In this document: positions 48,501 through 60,500 of the stretch, piece after piece
How positions within the stretch are numbered: the stretch's first letter is position 1
How the letters are laid out: each line of letters starts with the position of its first letter
Source: Cheilinus undulatus
Lineage: Eukaryota; Chordata; Actinopteri; Labriformes; Labridae
NCBI RefSeq assembly: GCF_018320785.1
Contig: NC_054872.1
Span: forward strand, 40,598,551 to 40,662,550
Length of the DNA: 64,000 bases
Reading direction: 5' to 3'
Program-made: the position numbers and the translations under genes
Notes under the pieces: generated by a model
What the model saw: only the letters and a program-made list of their open reading frames with translations
Told to the model about the DNA's origin: nothing
Database searches by the model: none

Positions 48501-51500
48501 TACTACAATGCTATAAAAAGGACGGTGGCATTTGTTTGTCTTTGACTTTGCGTAAAAAGTTAAATAAGATCAAAATACCATACAGACTAGTAGTCATATA
48601 TCTAATTAAAATTTCAAATTATTTTGGTTTTTAATCAAAGGAATTTCCAGTTTGGCAGCAACCAGAGCTATTTTGATTTTAAACTAAGGACAAGAAATAA
48701 CTGCAGATGCTTCATGCACTTGAGGTGTGAGGTCAGACATCTAATTACACATTTATCTATGTATTTATTTTCTGGAGAATGCAACATGAAGCAGCTGCAT
48801 GGCACCATCAAGAAGCTGGCATGTACTATGAAGGGAAGACTACCATGGCAAAGGTAGACCAGCTCAATAGATTGGGCAGAACACTCTGAAGAATTACTGA
48901 ATAGACCAAGCCCAGCAAACCCTCCAGACATTCAGCCCACCCCAATGACCTCCCCATCAGTTGTGAAAGACCAAGCAGGGAAGGCAGCACAGGAAGGCGG
49001 CAAGCTCAGACAACATCTTAGCAGGAGCCCCAAAAGCAGATGTCAACACAACCGTGAGGATGCTGGACCCACTGTTTGGAAACATCTGGCAGGAAGAAGA
49101 AGCAATATTAGACTGGAAAGAGAGCTGTCTCATCAAACTCCCCAGGGAAGGTGCCCTCAGCAAATGTTCAGACTATAAAGGAATCACCTTGTTATCCATG
49201 CCAGGGAATGTGGTTAACAGTAATCTTGGAAGGAATGATGGACGCCATGGACCCCCAGCTCAGAGACCAGCAAGCAAGATTCAGGAAGAACAGTTACATA
49301 CCATTTTAGAGCAATCTCTGGAATGGAATTTCTCACTCTATGTCTACTTTGTCGACTATGAGAAAGCACTCAACTGTATGGACAAAGAGACTGTGTAGTG
49401 CTGACCAGGCTGGTCAACATAGTCACAAACAGCTACAGTGGAATGAGCTGGAGAGTCATCCATCATAAACAGTTCCAGGTGAAGACCGACGTCAGGTAAA
49501 GATGCCTGCTGTTTCCATTTCTCTTCTTACAAGCCATTGACTGGATTAAAAAGATGACCACAGAGCAGAGTAGAAACAGAGTTCAATGGATACTCTGGAC
49601 CACCTGGACTTTGCAGATGACCTGGCGTTACTCTCCCACAGCTGTCAGCAAATGCAAGATACGACAACAATACTAGTTAACACCTCCTCACAAAAAGGTC
49701 TCACCATCCATAAGGGAAAGAGAAAGATCCTGAAAGTGCACAGCACCAGCACATACCCAGTCACACTGTAGAGGAGCCCACTGGGAGAGGTCGAGTCTTT
49801 TATCTACTTTGGAAGTATCATAGACAAAATCAATCTCTGGTAGAAGATCCACCAACTAGTACAAAATTAGATCAGGAGCAGAAGATGGGGATGGATTGGG
49901 CATACATTCAGAAAACCAGAAACAACAGCCTGATGCTACCTCTCCCTGCTCTGCTACAGTACTGGTGCAAATTACAGTCAGCCATAACAAAGTTTATATG
50001 GAATCACAAGCATCCCCATATCAAGCTTTCCACAATGCAACATCAGAGACAGGCTGGTGGCCTGACTCTCCCCAATTTTGAATACTATAACTGGGTATTT
50101 ACTCTTAAACCCTTACTAACCTGGTTCCAGCCAGATGCTCAGGTGTCGTGGCATTTATTGGAGGAGACACTTACTGGCCATCATTCCCTGGTGGGATTTT
50201 TGTTTTCAGGCATTCCTATCAATAAATGCCGTTGTGAGTTTGGCCCTATAATTTTGTATTTAATGTCAGTGTGGAGTAAGGCAGAAAAACTGTATTTGCC
50301 CTTTGGGAATGTCCCCCTGCGGCAGTGTTCTGGAAGTCGGTTGCGTCTAGCCTCTCCACAATATTTGGTTCGGCACTGCCTTGTTCACCTGCAGCTCTGA
50401 TATTAAATGACCTCCCACTGGCTGGTATTACGGTTTACAAAAAACAGGGATTACTGGCCAGGCTTACGGCAGCAAAAAAGTTGGTGGCTACATGCCTGAA
50501 ACTCGCTCACTCTCTTTCTGTTCGGGCTTGGCTTCTTATTTATTTAGACACAGCTTGTTTAGAGATATCATTGCCCGCATTCATGGAGTGAAAGAATCTG
50601 TCATTGAGATATGGTCTATGGTAATAAATGAACTCAAAAAGTGCTTAAATAAATAAGTATTCTAAAAGGTTTTTTATTTGTGTAGGGGCCTGGATTGGAG
50701 TGGGGGGGGGTTGTTAATTATCCTGCTTCATTGATATTGTTGTTCTTTTTGTTTGTTTATTTTCCACATACATGTAGGATTTAACATGTATACATATGGG
50801 TAAGGGGCTACATACAACACATGCTTGTGTGATGTATTTATGTACTGGCACCTAAAAGGATTTAGAAGTGGACTTATGCATATGTATGTGGGTATATAGA
50901 CATTTATTCCCCCCAGACTCTGTGATATTTACTGTTTGTACTCTCTTGTTAAATTGTCAAAAAGGAAATTTAAAAAATGATCACAAAAAAAAGAAAAGAA
51001 AACCAGCAACAAGCACCACCAGACAGGCCCTTCCTGAACATTGACATTAAAACTGATCCACAATTAGTGATGCTTTAAGCTACATGCTTCAGAGCGGACA
51101 AGCAAGAGAGCAGAGACAGAGCTGGGTTATTCTGAAGACAGTAGTTTATAAGAATTAAAATGTTCATTTGTTTTACAGTAGTGGAACAAGAAGAGTAGAA
51201 CTGAACAAGTGTGTTGCAGGCAGAAAGAAAGCAATCTGTAAGCTGCAGTGACATAACCAAGTCAGACTTGCGATATGCATCAAGAATACAAGCGGTCACA
51301 TAATGTCCAACAGGGGTGAGTTTCAACAAAACTCACTTTCTTGGACTGTTTAGGCTGGAGATCATCCATGGATTCTTTCTCTGCAGAGAAAGGAATTAAA
51401 AATAACTCAGCAGACTTTTATATTGTTTTACATTGAGTAAAGTCTAATTAAATATCCATCCAACCCCTTTAAAGAAATAATGATTGCCATTATAGTAACA

Positions 51501-54500
51501 TATTTTTCTACCAAATTACCAAAACAAAGATGTTCAAGTTTTAACTGCAGGAGAATTAACATTCAATCATTTTTACTATTTTCAGAATGAGCTAATGCTG
51601 ACAGAAAATGCAATGCTCGAAAAATTATGCACATTTATTTTAACAAAATATGAAAAATATTGTAAGTTACTATTTCAGGAAAAAAATGGATGCATGGATG
51701 GATGCAGATGGACAGACATGTAGTGAATGGCTAGAGTTTATTTTATTACTCAATAGCTCTCATCATGTGAGCACATTTGAGGTGTATTTCTACTTTCCGG
51801 TAACATTGATGGATATGATTGTTTTTTATTTTTTAACGCCTTTTATCCTCCATCACAGACTATGGCTATTACTGTGCACTCCTGATTGTAATGGAACTGA
51901 AAGAGTACATATTAAAGGGGACATATTATACAAAAAATCACTTTTTCAGGCTTCTCTAACAAATGTTTGCCCCTGGTCTCAATCCCCTCAAGTACCAGAA
52001 AAATCCATTAAACCCCCCCCACCCCACCCCCCCTTTCTCCTTTCAGAAAATGTGAGCTAAAACAAGCCGTGCTCAGATTTTCCCCTCATGATGTCATGTG
52101 GGGAGTTAGCCCCACCCCCTGGTTTGGTTGGCCCTCCCCATTTGGAAGAAAGTTCTGCCCTCCTCTCCTGATCCTTCTCTCAGCTGAGAGGAGGATCAGG
52201 AGAGCCACATCCATTTCCTTAGAGGGGCATGGTCAGGGGGCGGAGTCAGACAGCTCCGTAACATTTATAGCCACGGACAGAAATAACTAGTCCTGAGTAA
52301 GGCTGAAACAGAGGGGTTTTAGACATGCATAAATCCAATACTGGGGTGTTTTTTCAGTAGACTTAACAAGCATTTTTTGGGGACCTCTGAGATCAATATA
52401 AACTTGCCTTAAAAGGTTAAAATATGTCCCCTTAGGGGCGCGCCAGTAGTTGAGTGGTTAGGGCGCGCATCATGTACGCAGGCAACCCGGGTTTGAATCC
52501 GGCCCATGGCAGTATTTCCTGCATGTCTCTCCCCGCTCTCTTCCCTGTTTCCGACTCTGTCCACTGTCCTCTCTCTAATAAAGGCACGAAAAAGCCCAAA
52601 AATAAATCTTAAAAAATAAATAAATAAATAAATAAATGTCCCCTTAAAAGCAGATTTACTTCTTTTATAGTTATTAAGAATAACTGTTTAACAAAACATA
52701 TTTATAGCATCTGTGACTATGTGATTTTACATTCTTTGGTCTGCTGTGTCTCACCTTTGGTCACTGAGCAGGTGTCTGACAGCATCTGCATCAGATCAGT
52801 CCTCTTCATCTTCATTAAAACATCTCTGGTAAGCTCCACAGACCGACTGCCATAGGTGCGAACCATCAAATCTACCATTTTTGCTTTGTCTTCTGTGTAA
52901 CTGCACATATATGAGATGTCTGCAAGGTCCTTCTGGGAGACAATCAACTGCAGGAACTCCATGAATTTCTCCAGCTCCAAGTCATTCAAACAATGCAGGA
53001 TTTTCAAAAGCAGCTGATTAGCAGCTACCATTGTTGCTACCTGAAATAATAAATAACAAGGATGGGAAATTTGTTTAATTTACTTAGTTTCAAATGAATC
53101 TTTCTTCATCCTGGGTTTAAGTGGGGAGACAGACTTTTCTGATGGATCAACTTTTCAAAATGTTATTAATTTTGGAAGGTAAAGGTTTGCAAAAAATAAA
53201 TGTGAAGGAGTTGTTCTTATCAACATTGTAAAAAAATGTATTGATTCTGTTCAACAAAATTATTGCTCAAAATAATTGCCTGAATGAAGCTTCAACTCAA
53301 TGAAAATGAGATATATTGAAAAGTAAATTATATTTAATTTCACTATATATTCAGAATCTTTAAGTTGACTAGATAACTATGAGGCTGCTGACGCTAAGGC
53401 AATGTCATACTGATAATGGGGTCTCCTGACTAATTCTGTCCCCTCTGGCTAAAATTAGAGCTTGCATCTTCAATGAAACCAAACCCTTCTCTGTACCAAA
53501 GTACACTAAACACTCGTCTGCTGTTAAATCAGTTAGTACCCATTAAATCTCTGGTCTTTCAAGATATACAACTGCAATAACTATGCATTTGCCCCAGCAC
53601 TACTGGACAATATAAATGTGCTACAAAATGTATGTTCATTTGTGTTTGGTAGATTACTTCTTGGTTGAAACAATGCTTCTTCGCAACAAATCTTATACCA
53701 TTTGAAAGCCCGTTTATTTCCCTTTTAAATGGTGCCACATGCATTTGTTGGATGAGCAAAGCAGCAGAGCTGAGTATGAGGGCTGCACCCATGAAAAATG
53801 TGCCAGATCTTTTCTGCCTATTGCTCTTACATTAACCCTTGTTTTGAAGTCAAGGTTCCTTATCCCGACAGGAACTGTAGGCAGTCTTCTACAGACAATC
53901 CGGAACAGACTGCACACTGCCAATTAACGGTCTCATTGGGCTGTCAGGAGGCTCATCATGACTGCCCTTCACCATCAGGCCCATTTGCACTGCTGTTGGG
54001 AACTCATGCACTGGAACCTAAACATGTTATGTTACGTTCAGCGATAAATATGCCTACAGCAGTTGAATCATAGGGCCAATGCATAGAGAAGACACAGAGA
54101 ACGCTATTCTGATTGCCGCACTGATAGAGTAACATCTTTTGGTGGAGGCAGTGTGGGGTGGCATCTCCCTCACTGAAAAATGGATGTGTCATCATTGGAG
54201 GCAATCTTATTGCAGGGAGATATTAAGATGAGATTTTGAACCCAGTGGAAATCCCATATCTCCACAGTCTGGGACTGAACTCTATCTTCCAGGATGACAA
54301 TGCTCACTCCCACAGAGTGGGGCTTATCAGAGACTACCTCCAGAATTTTCAACAGTATGAAATTTATTGCCAAGAAGTATTGTTAAAACAAAGAAATAAT
54401 CTACCAAACACAAATCATCTTACTTGTTTTGTGATACTTGTATCTATAATCTTCAAGATGATGGTGATATTCAAGCTGCAATTTTAGAATAGAGAAAGAA

Positions 54501-57500
54501 ATATGTAACGATACTCACTTTGTGGATCAGCGCAGAGTGTTGCTCTTCTGGAGAGAAAGCGGTTAAAGAGATAGATACAAGATCTGACAGTTAACACTTG
54601 AATGAGTCGACATCATTCATAATACAAAACAGCACTTAATGTTCTCAGAAGGAGCATACAATTTGTCTTTTTTGGTCATACTTTGGTTAGTTTTGGTATC
54701 TGTGATCTGTTTTTCTTTCTGTATGTTGTAAACGTTATCTTTAATGCCAAAAAATATTAAATGCATTGGAAAGAGATATTTCTGAACCAGAGTACTTACT
54801 TTGGATTTTTAAAAATACTATTTTCTTCTTACTTTTGAGTCCTGAGCCAGTGTTTGACATCCTCTGCATTAGATCCCTTCTCTTCATATTCTTCAAAATC
54901 TCAGTGGCAGTCTTGAGAGACTGTTGGTTATAGGTCAGGACCATTAAAAACACTGTGTTCTGACAGTCAGTGGTCTCCAGGAGCAGCCATGGGATGTCTT
55001 GGTAAGGCGTGTTAAAGTTTATTTGGTTGTCAAGGAATTTATTGAAGTACTTGAGCTCCTGATCACTCAAATCCTCCAGTGTTTCCAACAGCAACTTTAT
55101 AACATTCTCCATCGTTTTCACCTGGGAAATTCAGCAAACAAGTTAAGGAGAAAATCATTTTATTTGAATTTTTAAAGTCTATAAAGTGTAAAGGATCATT
55201 TTGGTATTTTTAAAATTGGGTTATATTAGGTTCTTGGTAATAGCAGCTATAATATATATATATATAAGCCACAAAAGATTACTGTCTGCAATGCCCCTTT
55301 AAGGAGAGAGTGCTAAGGACACCAGCAAATAAGCTATAGTGCCACAGCTGGGCACAGTCCTCCAGGTGAAATTTTACGTCAAAATCAGGCAAAAAAAATC
55401 TTTACAATGTCAATTCTGTCTAATGCTGATCAGCTTTTAGGTCTGCATTAGGGATGCACAATATTATTGGTATGCAGAAGTGGAAAAAGTACAGAACTAT
55501 TTACTCAAGTAAAAGTACATTTAGTCGTGTTAAAATTTACCTGAGTTAAAGTCCAAGAGAAAGAGAAGAATCCAATGGAGATTTATCCCTCACTGCTACT
55601 AAAAGAGCTCCAAACTTCTCTCCTGCTGAGCCCCTACAGTTGATCTTCATTCTATCGGAATCCCCCCGACATCCTTACATGCGTCATGAACTGGTGCATC
55701 TCTGTGTAATTTTGGATGCCTTTACCAAGACTAAACATACCGACCTCCCATGTAATAGAACATTATGTTTCCAGATTCAGCTATATAGTAATTTTTGCAA
55801 TAAGGGGAGGATTTTTTTTATCTTTTGATAAGTACTGGAGGTAAATACATCACAGGATTTATAAACACTGTCCCATTCAAATGTAAGCGATCAAGACTAC
55901 AATTTCACCTCTAATTCAATTATGAATTCCTTCATTACAATTTCACTTCTTGTTGACATAAAATCAAAATTGCATATAAATAAATAAATTCAGTTGATAT
56001 AAGTCTTGCATTACAATTTTTTTAATGAGGAATTAAATGTATGAAAATAAGTGATTTTGACTTTAGTGACCATGACAAACTGTTTACTGCAGATACAGGG
56101 GGATACTAACAGGTGGATTTGTTTTACACATCCATCTGGTAAACCACTCATACACAGCATTTGGTAAAGGGCAGAGCCTTTGAAAAAAAAAGAAACTCAG
56201 AGGGTGATTAGAAGAACGTTCTGTCTGTCACTTCTTTACAAGCCAATCAGAGCACTAAAACATGTGACGTAGCTGCTATGGAGCTGCACCCCCACCAAAG
56301 AAGTAAGCTCCATAGAGAACAGCATAACACGACCCAGGGCGACTGTAGACATGTGTTGCGTGCAGCCTGAAGTGCTGCATGCCCTCTCTCTCCCTGGCTC
56401 TCTGGTCTCCCTCCTCCCTCTACCTGTGTGGCTGCAGCACACCTGTGTGCTGTTAGCACTCAGGGTGGTGGGCTGTTTGTTTTTCCCCCATGCATGTCCA
56501 GATTTCTGGGTTTTGTTATTTTAGTTTGGCTGTAGTCGTCGGTAGTCCTATTTTCTCGTTTTCTTTTCTTGACTAAATAGTTTCTTTTCTTCTGGTCCAA
56601 TGGCCCATTGCGCGGTTAGCCCCGTCAGCCACCCCTCTTTTGTTCTTTTTGCCGGCGGCTGATTTCATTGATTTATTTACTGTTTCATTCACTAATCGTT
56701 GCTTATTTGAATAAAGCTTGCCATTTTTGTTGGAACTCAAAACCATTTGTCTGTGTCCTTATATGTTGCTGGTCTCTTGTGTACAAGCCTTATTTTTGGT
56801 TTAAATTAATCATTTTTAAGAGGCCGTAACAACATGTCAGTACACGACTTTTGTCATTTTTGAAAAGAAAAAAAACAGTGCCAAACCAAGACACTTTCTG
56901 GACAAGATCATAAACACATCAAAGTTTGTTTGTGTAGTGTAAGTTTGAGCCAGCATTGAGTTTTGGCCCATTTTGCCCTAATTTTGCAAAATTACATGAA
57001 GAGGCTATACCCGTCTGTAGCCTGTATAGTCTAGCTCCCTTGTAGAGGTGTCCCGATCCGATATTGATATCGGATATCGGTCCGATATCAGAAAAAAAAC
57101 GACTATCTGATTACATCTAAAATCTCAGATTTAAGCACTCCGATACAAGCAGTCCATTCCAGACTCCGCTCCAGCACTTCTATCCAGCAGCGCCGCAGGA
57201 TCCAGCATGTAGAGCCCACGTGATCACAACAACAGCGTGCTTGCGTGTATTTTTCGTTAAAGTCAGATATAGACGTTGCAGCTGAGTGCAAAACTTGTCA
57301 CGCACAAGTTCCCTGTGGTGGCAAAGAACCGGGGAAGTTTAATACGACCAACCTCATTGGGCATTTGAAGAAGCATCACAAAAAACAGCATGAGGATTTT
57401 CACAAGACCACGAAGAAACAACAAGGCTCTGGCTCCTTTAAACAACCAACGCTGTCCGAAACATTCGGAAGGCGTGATAAACTCCCATGGGATGGCAAAA

Positions 57501-60500
57501 AGGCATTAGCTATAACAGAAAAGATTGAAGATGAGCCCCTGTCAGTGGTGAGTAATGTCGGGTTTAAACGCTTGATTGAACCTCGAGCCTATTTTTAACC
57601 AATGGGTTACGTAAATTTTGACCTTTAGCATAAGCATATTCTACAAGAATACATCAAAAATAAATTAGACAATCCTGGAAAATGACCTCAATAAATCCAA
57701 TAAAAACAAATCATACTTTTAAAGTGCAAAATAACAAATGAAGTTGACCTCAGTTATTTTTTTACTGCCAGTATATGGTGGGAACAACTGAGGACAGGGA
57801 AAAAAAAAACCCACAATATTGTCTATTGTCCAACTGCTCAAAGTTAAGAGTCCACAGCTCCAATTTCAAAATAAACATCTCACTCTAATAACAAGAGCAG
57901 AAATCAAATAATAATCAGTCAGTTAACTAAATTCCTAACAAAACCCTTCCTATTCCTCCATCTCCACTTTCTGCAGTCTGAGCATGATGTGGAGATTCTT
58001 CTTAAAGAAGATAAGCATTTCAGCTTTTCACACCCTGTCCCCACACATTCATGCTCACAGAAAGAAACACAGTATAGACAGGCTTGTCTAATTTATTTTT
58101 GATTTATTCTATTTAATTGTAGAATGTGCTTATGTTTAAGGTCAAAATTTATGTAACCCATTGGCTAATAATAAATGGGTCAGTTTTTCTCATACCTACT
58201 GTTGCTGACTTGTTCTCTGAGTAATATCACTTGATCAAGCCTTTTCTAACATTCCATACTACAAAATAGGTAATAAAAGTATGTATGATTCATGCTGATG
58301 TTGTATCGGTCAATATCGGTATCAGCCGATACTCAAGGCTGAAATATCGGTACCGTATCATAAGTGAAAAAATCTGATCAGGACATCCCTACTCCTTTGC
58401 AATACCCTAAGCGTGCTTTCTTTAAAGGGGCAACACAGACTGAAACATCTTGTGGCTAACACTATTATTAAGTACCTTATACTACCCAAATTCAAAAATA
58501 CCAAAATATCTCTTTAAGATAAGAAATTATTTACTTCCTGGATCAGTCCTGACACATTTTCAGCCATGAATTGCTCCTCTGATGAGACAAAACAAAAAAC
58601 AATATATTTATATATATATTATGGTCGAACACATATGGAATTATGTAGTTAAAAAAGTGTGAAAGCAAACCACAATGATTTATATCTTAGATTCTTCAAA
58701 GTAGCCACCTTTGGCTTTGATGACAGCTTGGCACGCTCTTGGCATTATCTCAATCAGCCTCCACTGAGCTACACTGCACATTTCTGTTCCATTTTTTAAT
58801 GTGACATCTATCTTTTTTGCAGGAATTACCACTGAATGCTTCTGTGAATGATTCTCCTGCAGCTGTAACCTACCGTATTCAATGAAATTAAATGACAGTT
58901 GCTGATGTATGTCTGCTACTATTACTGTCAAGGCATGCCTTAACAGTGTTGCTTTAAGCTGCTATTAATATTTGCCTCATAGGTTACACATTTTATTCAC
59001 CATGCATTCACTTGTTAATAAATAGGGGTGCTGCTGTTGTCTTCTTTGTCTTACCTTTGGGTCCTGAGCTGACCTCAAAAAGCATCAGCACAAGATCAGT
59101 CCTTTCCATGTCCATGTACACCTCCTTGACCAGCTCTACAGCCTGGCGTCCAAATGTCTCCACCATCAGATCCCCCAGCGAGTGTGCAGTGTCTGCCTCC
59201 TGCAGTGGCCCCCATGAGATGCTGGGAAGGCCCCACTGAAAAACTGTGAACGGCAGCAACCACCTGAATTTGTTTAGCTCTTCACAGCTCAACTTGCAGA
59301 GTGATTCCAAAAGCAACTCTTTAACAGCCATCATCATTGACACCTGCAAAATCCAAAAAAATGTTTAGATAATTTTTCTTAATGTTTCATGCAAAATAAA
59401 GGTGAACCTCTGTGTTCCCAGAGTCTGAACAACTGAAATTGTGTCCATAAAGATCATATGGCATGTGTTATTAGTGGCTTATATGGCTATATATAGTTTC
59501 CAACTTATCTTATTTGACTCTGTTCTTCAAGTCAAGAGTGCATTCATAATTTACATCTAACTGATCAAGATTGTGTGGTTGCTTGCCTGCTTTTCTTCCT
59601 TTTTTTCAGTTCCCCTTATCTTCTCATTGAAACTACAGTAGAATTTTTTCCCTGAAATGTATTAATTTTGTTCAGAAATAATATATTTCATGTGATTTGT
59701 CAAATCACCCTATTTTGCTATCTCGATAAACTTTAATTATTTAATTTAAATATTTCAATAATAATTTTTAATAATTGTACATCAAAGTACATAAATTATT
59801 GTTATATGTGTTTGTATTTCCATGCCTTTTTTGGCTCTGTAATGCACTTTTGAATTATTGTATGTATGAACAGTGCTCTACAAAAAAAAGTTACCTTGTC
59901 TATTTTATATTAATTTAAAAACAACTACTCCCATGCTATACTTTTTAGACTAGATCCTGCATCACATCAAATACTGCAAGCATTTGTCAAAGCCAGAAAA
60001 ACTTCTTTTATTGCCTATGATAGACTTTACAGTGAACTTATCAGCACAATAAACAAAAATGATTTCAGACATTACTGTGGCAATGGACAATGACGTAAAT
60101 GTGGCACCACAATTAAAAATTGTGTTAACAACGGCTCATAAATATCCATGAGAACAGCTGGGGATCCAAAATAATGGTAGAATTTTAGAGAAAACTGATA
60201 CTTGAGTAAATGTATTTTCACATAAAAAATACCTAAATGATAAATGTTACTACTATAATTGGCAGTGTGTCTGTGTATAATCTGTGTTGATTTGCATGTC
60301 AGACTGTTGCTCCAATTGTCCTTAATACCTCTCAGAAGTCTTCTTGGGCATACTGGTTCGAAACTGGTGCCATGAAAAAAGTCATTAATATGTACAAATT
60401 TTATTTCATAAAAGCAGCATATTATGAACACAAATTGAAAATTTACTATGAGGTATGAATCGATTTGATGTCCGCATTTGTGGCAGTCAGTTACGCAGGG

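Noticed and set aside
52435-52520. Possible tRNA gene (A-box and B-box words)
   Set aside because: The boxes belong to a SINE head. No acceptor stem or cloverleaf closes, and the SINE body and A-rich tail follow.
56450-56830. Possible solo LTR (AATAAAGCTTGCC, pyrimidine-rich flank)
   Set aside because: No TG...CA boundaries, target duplication or internal coding region could be established.
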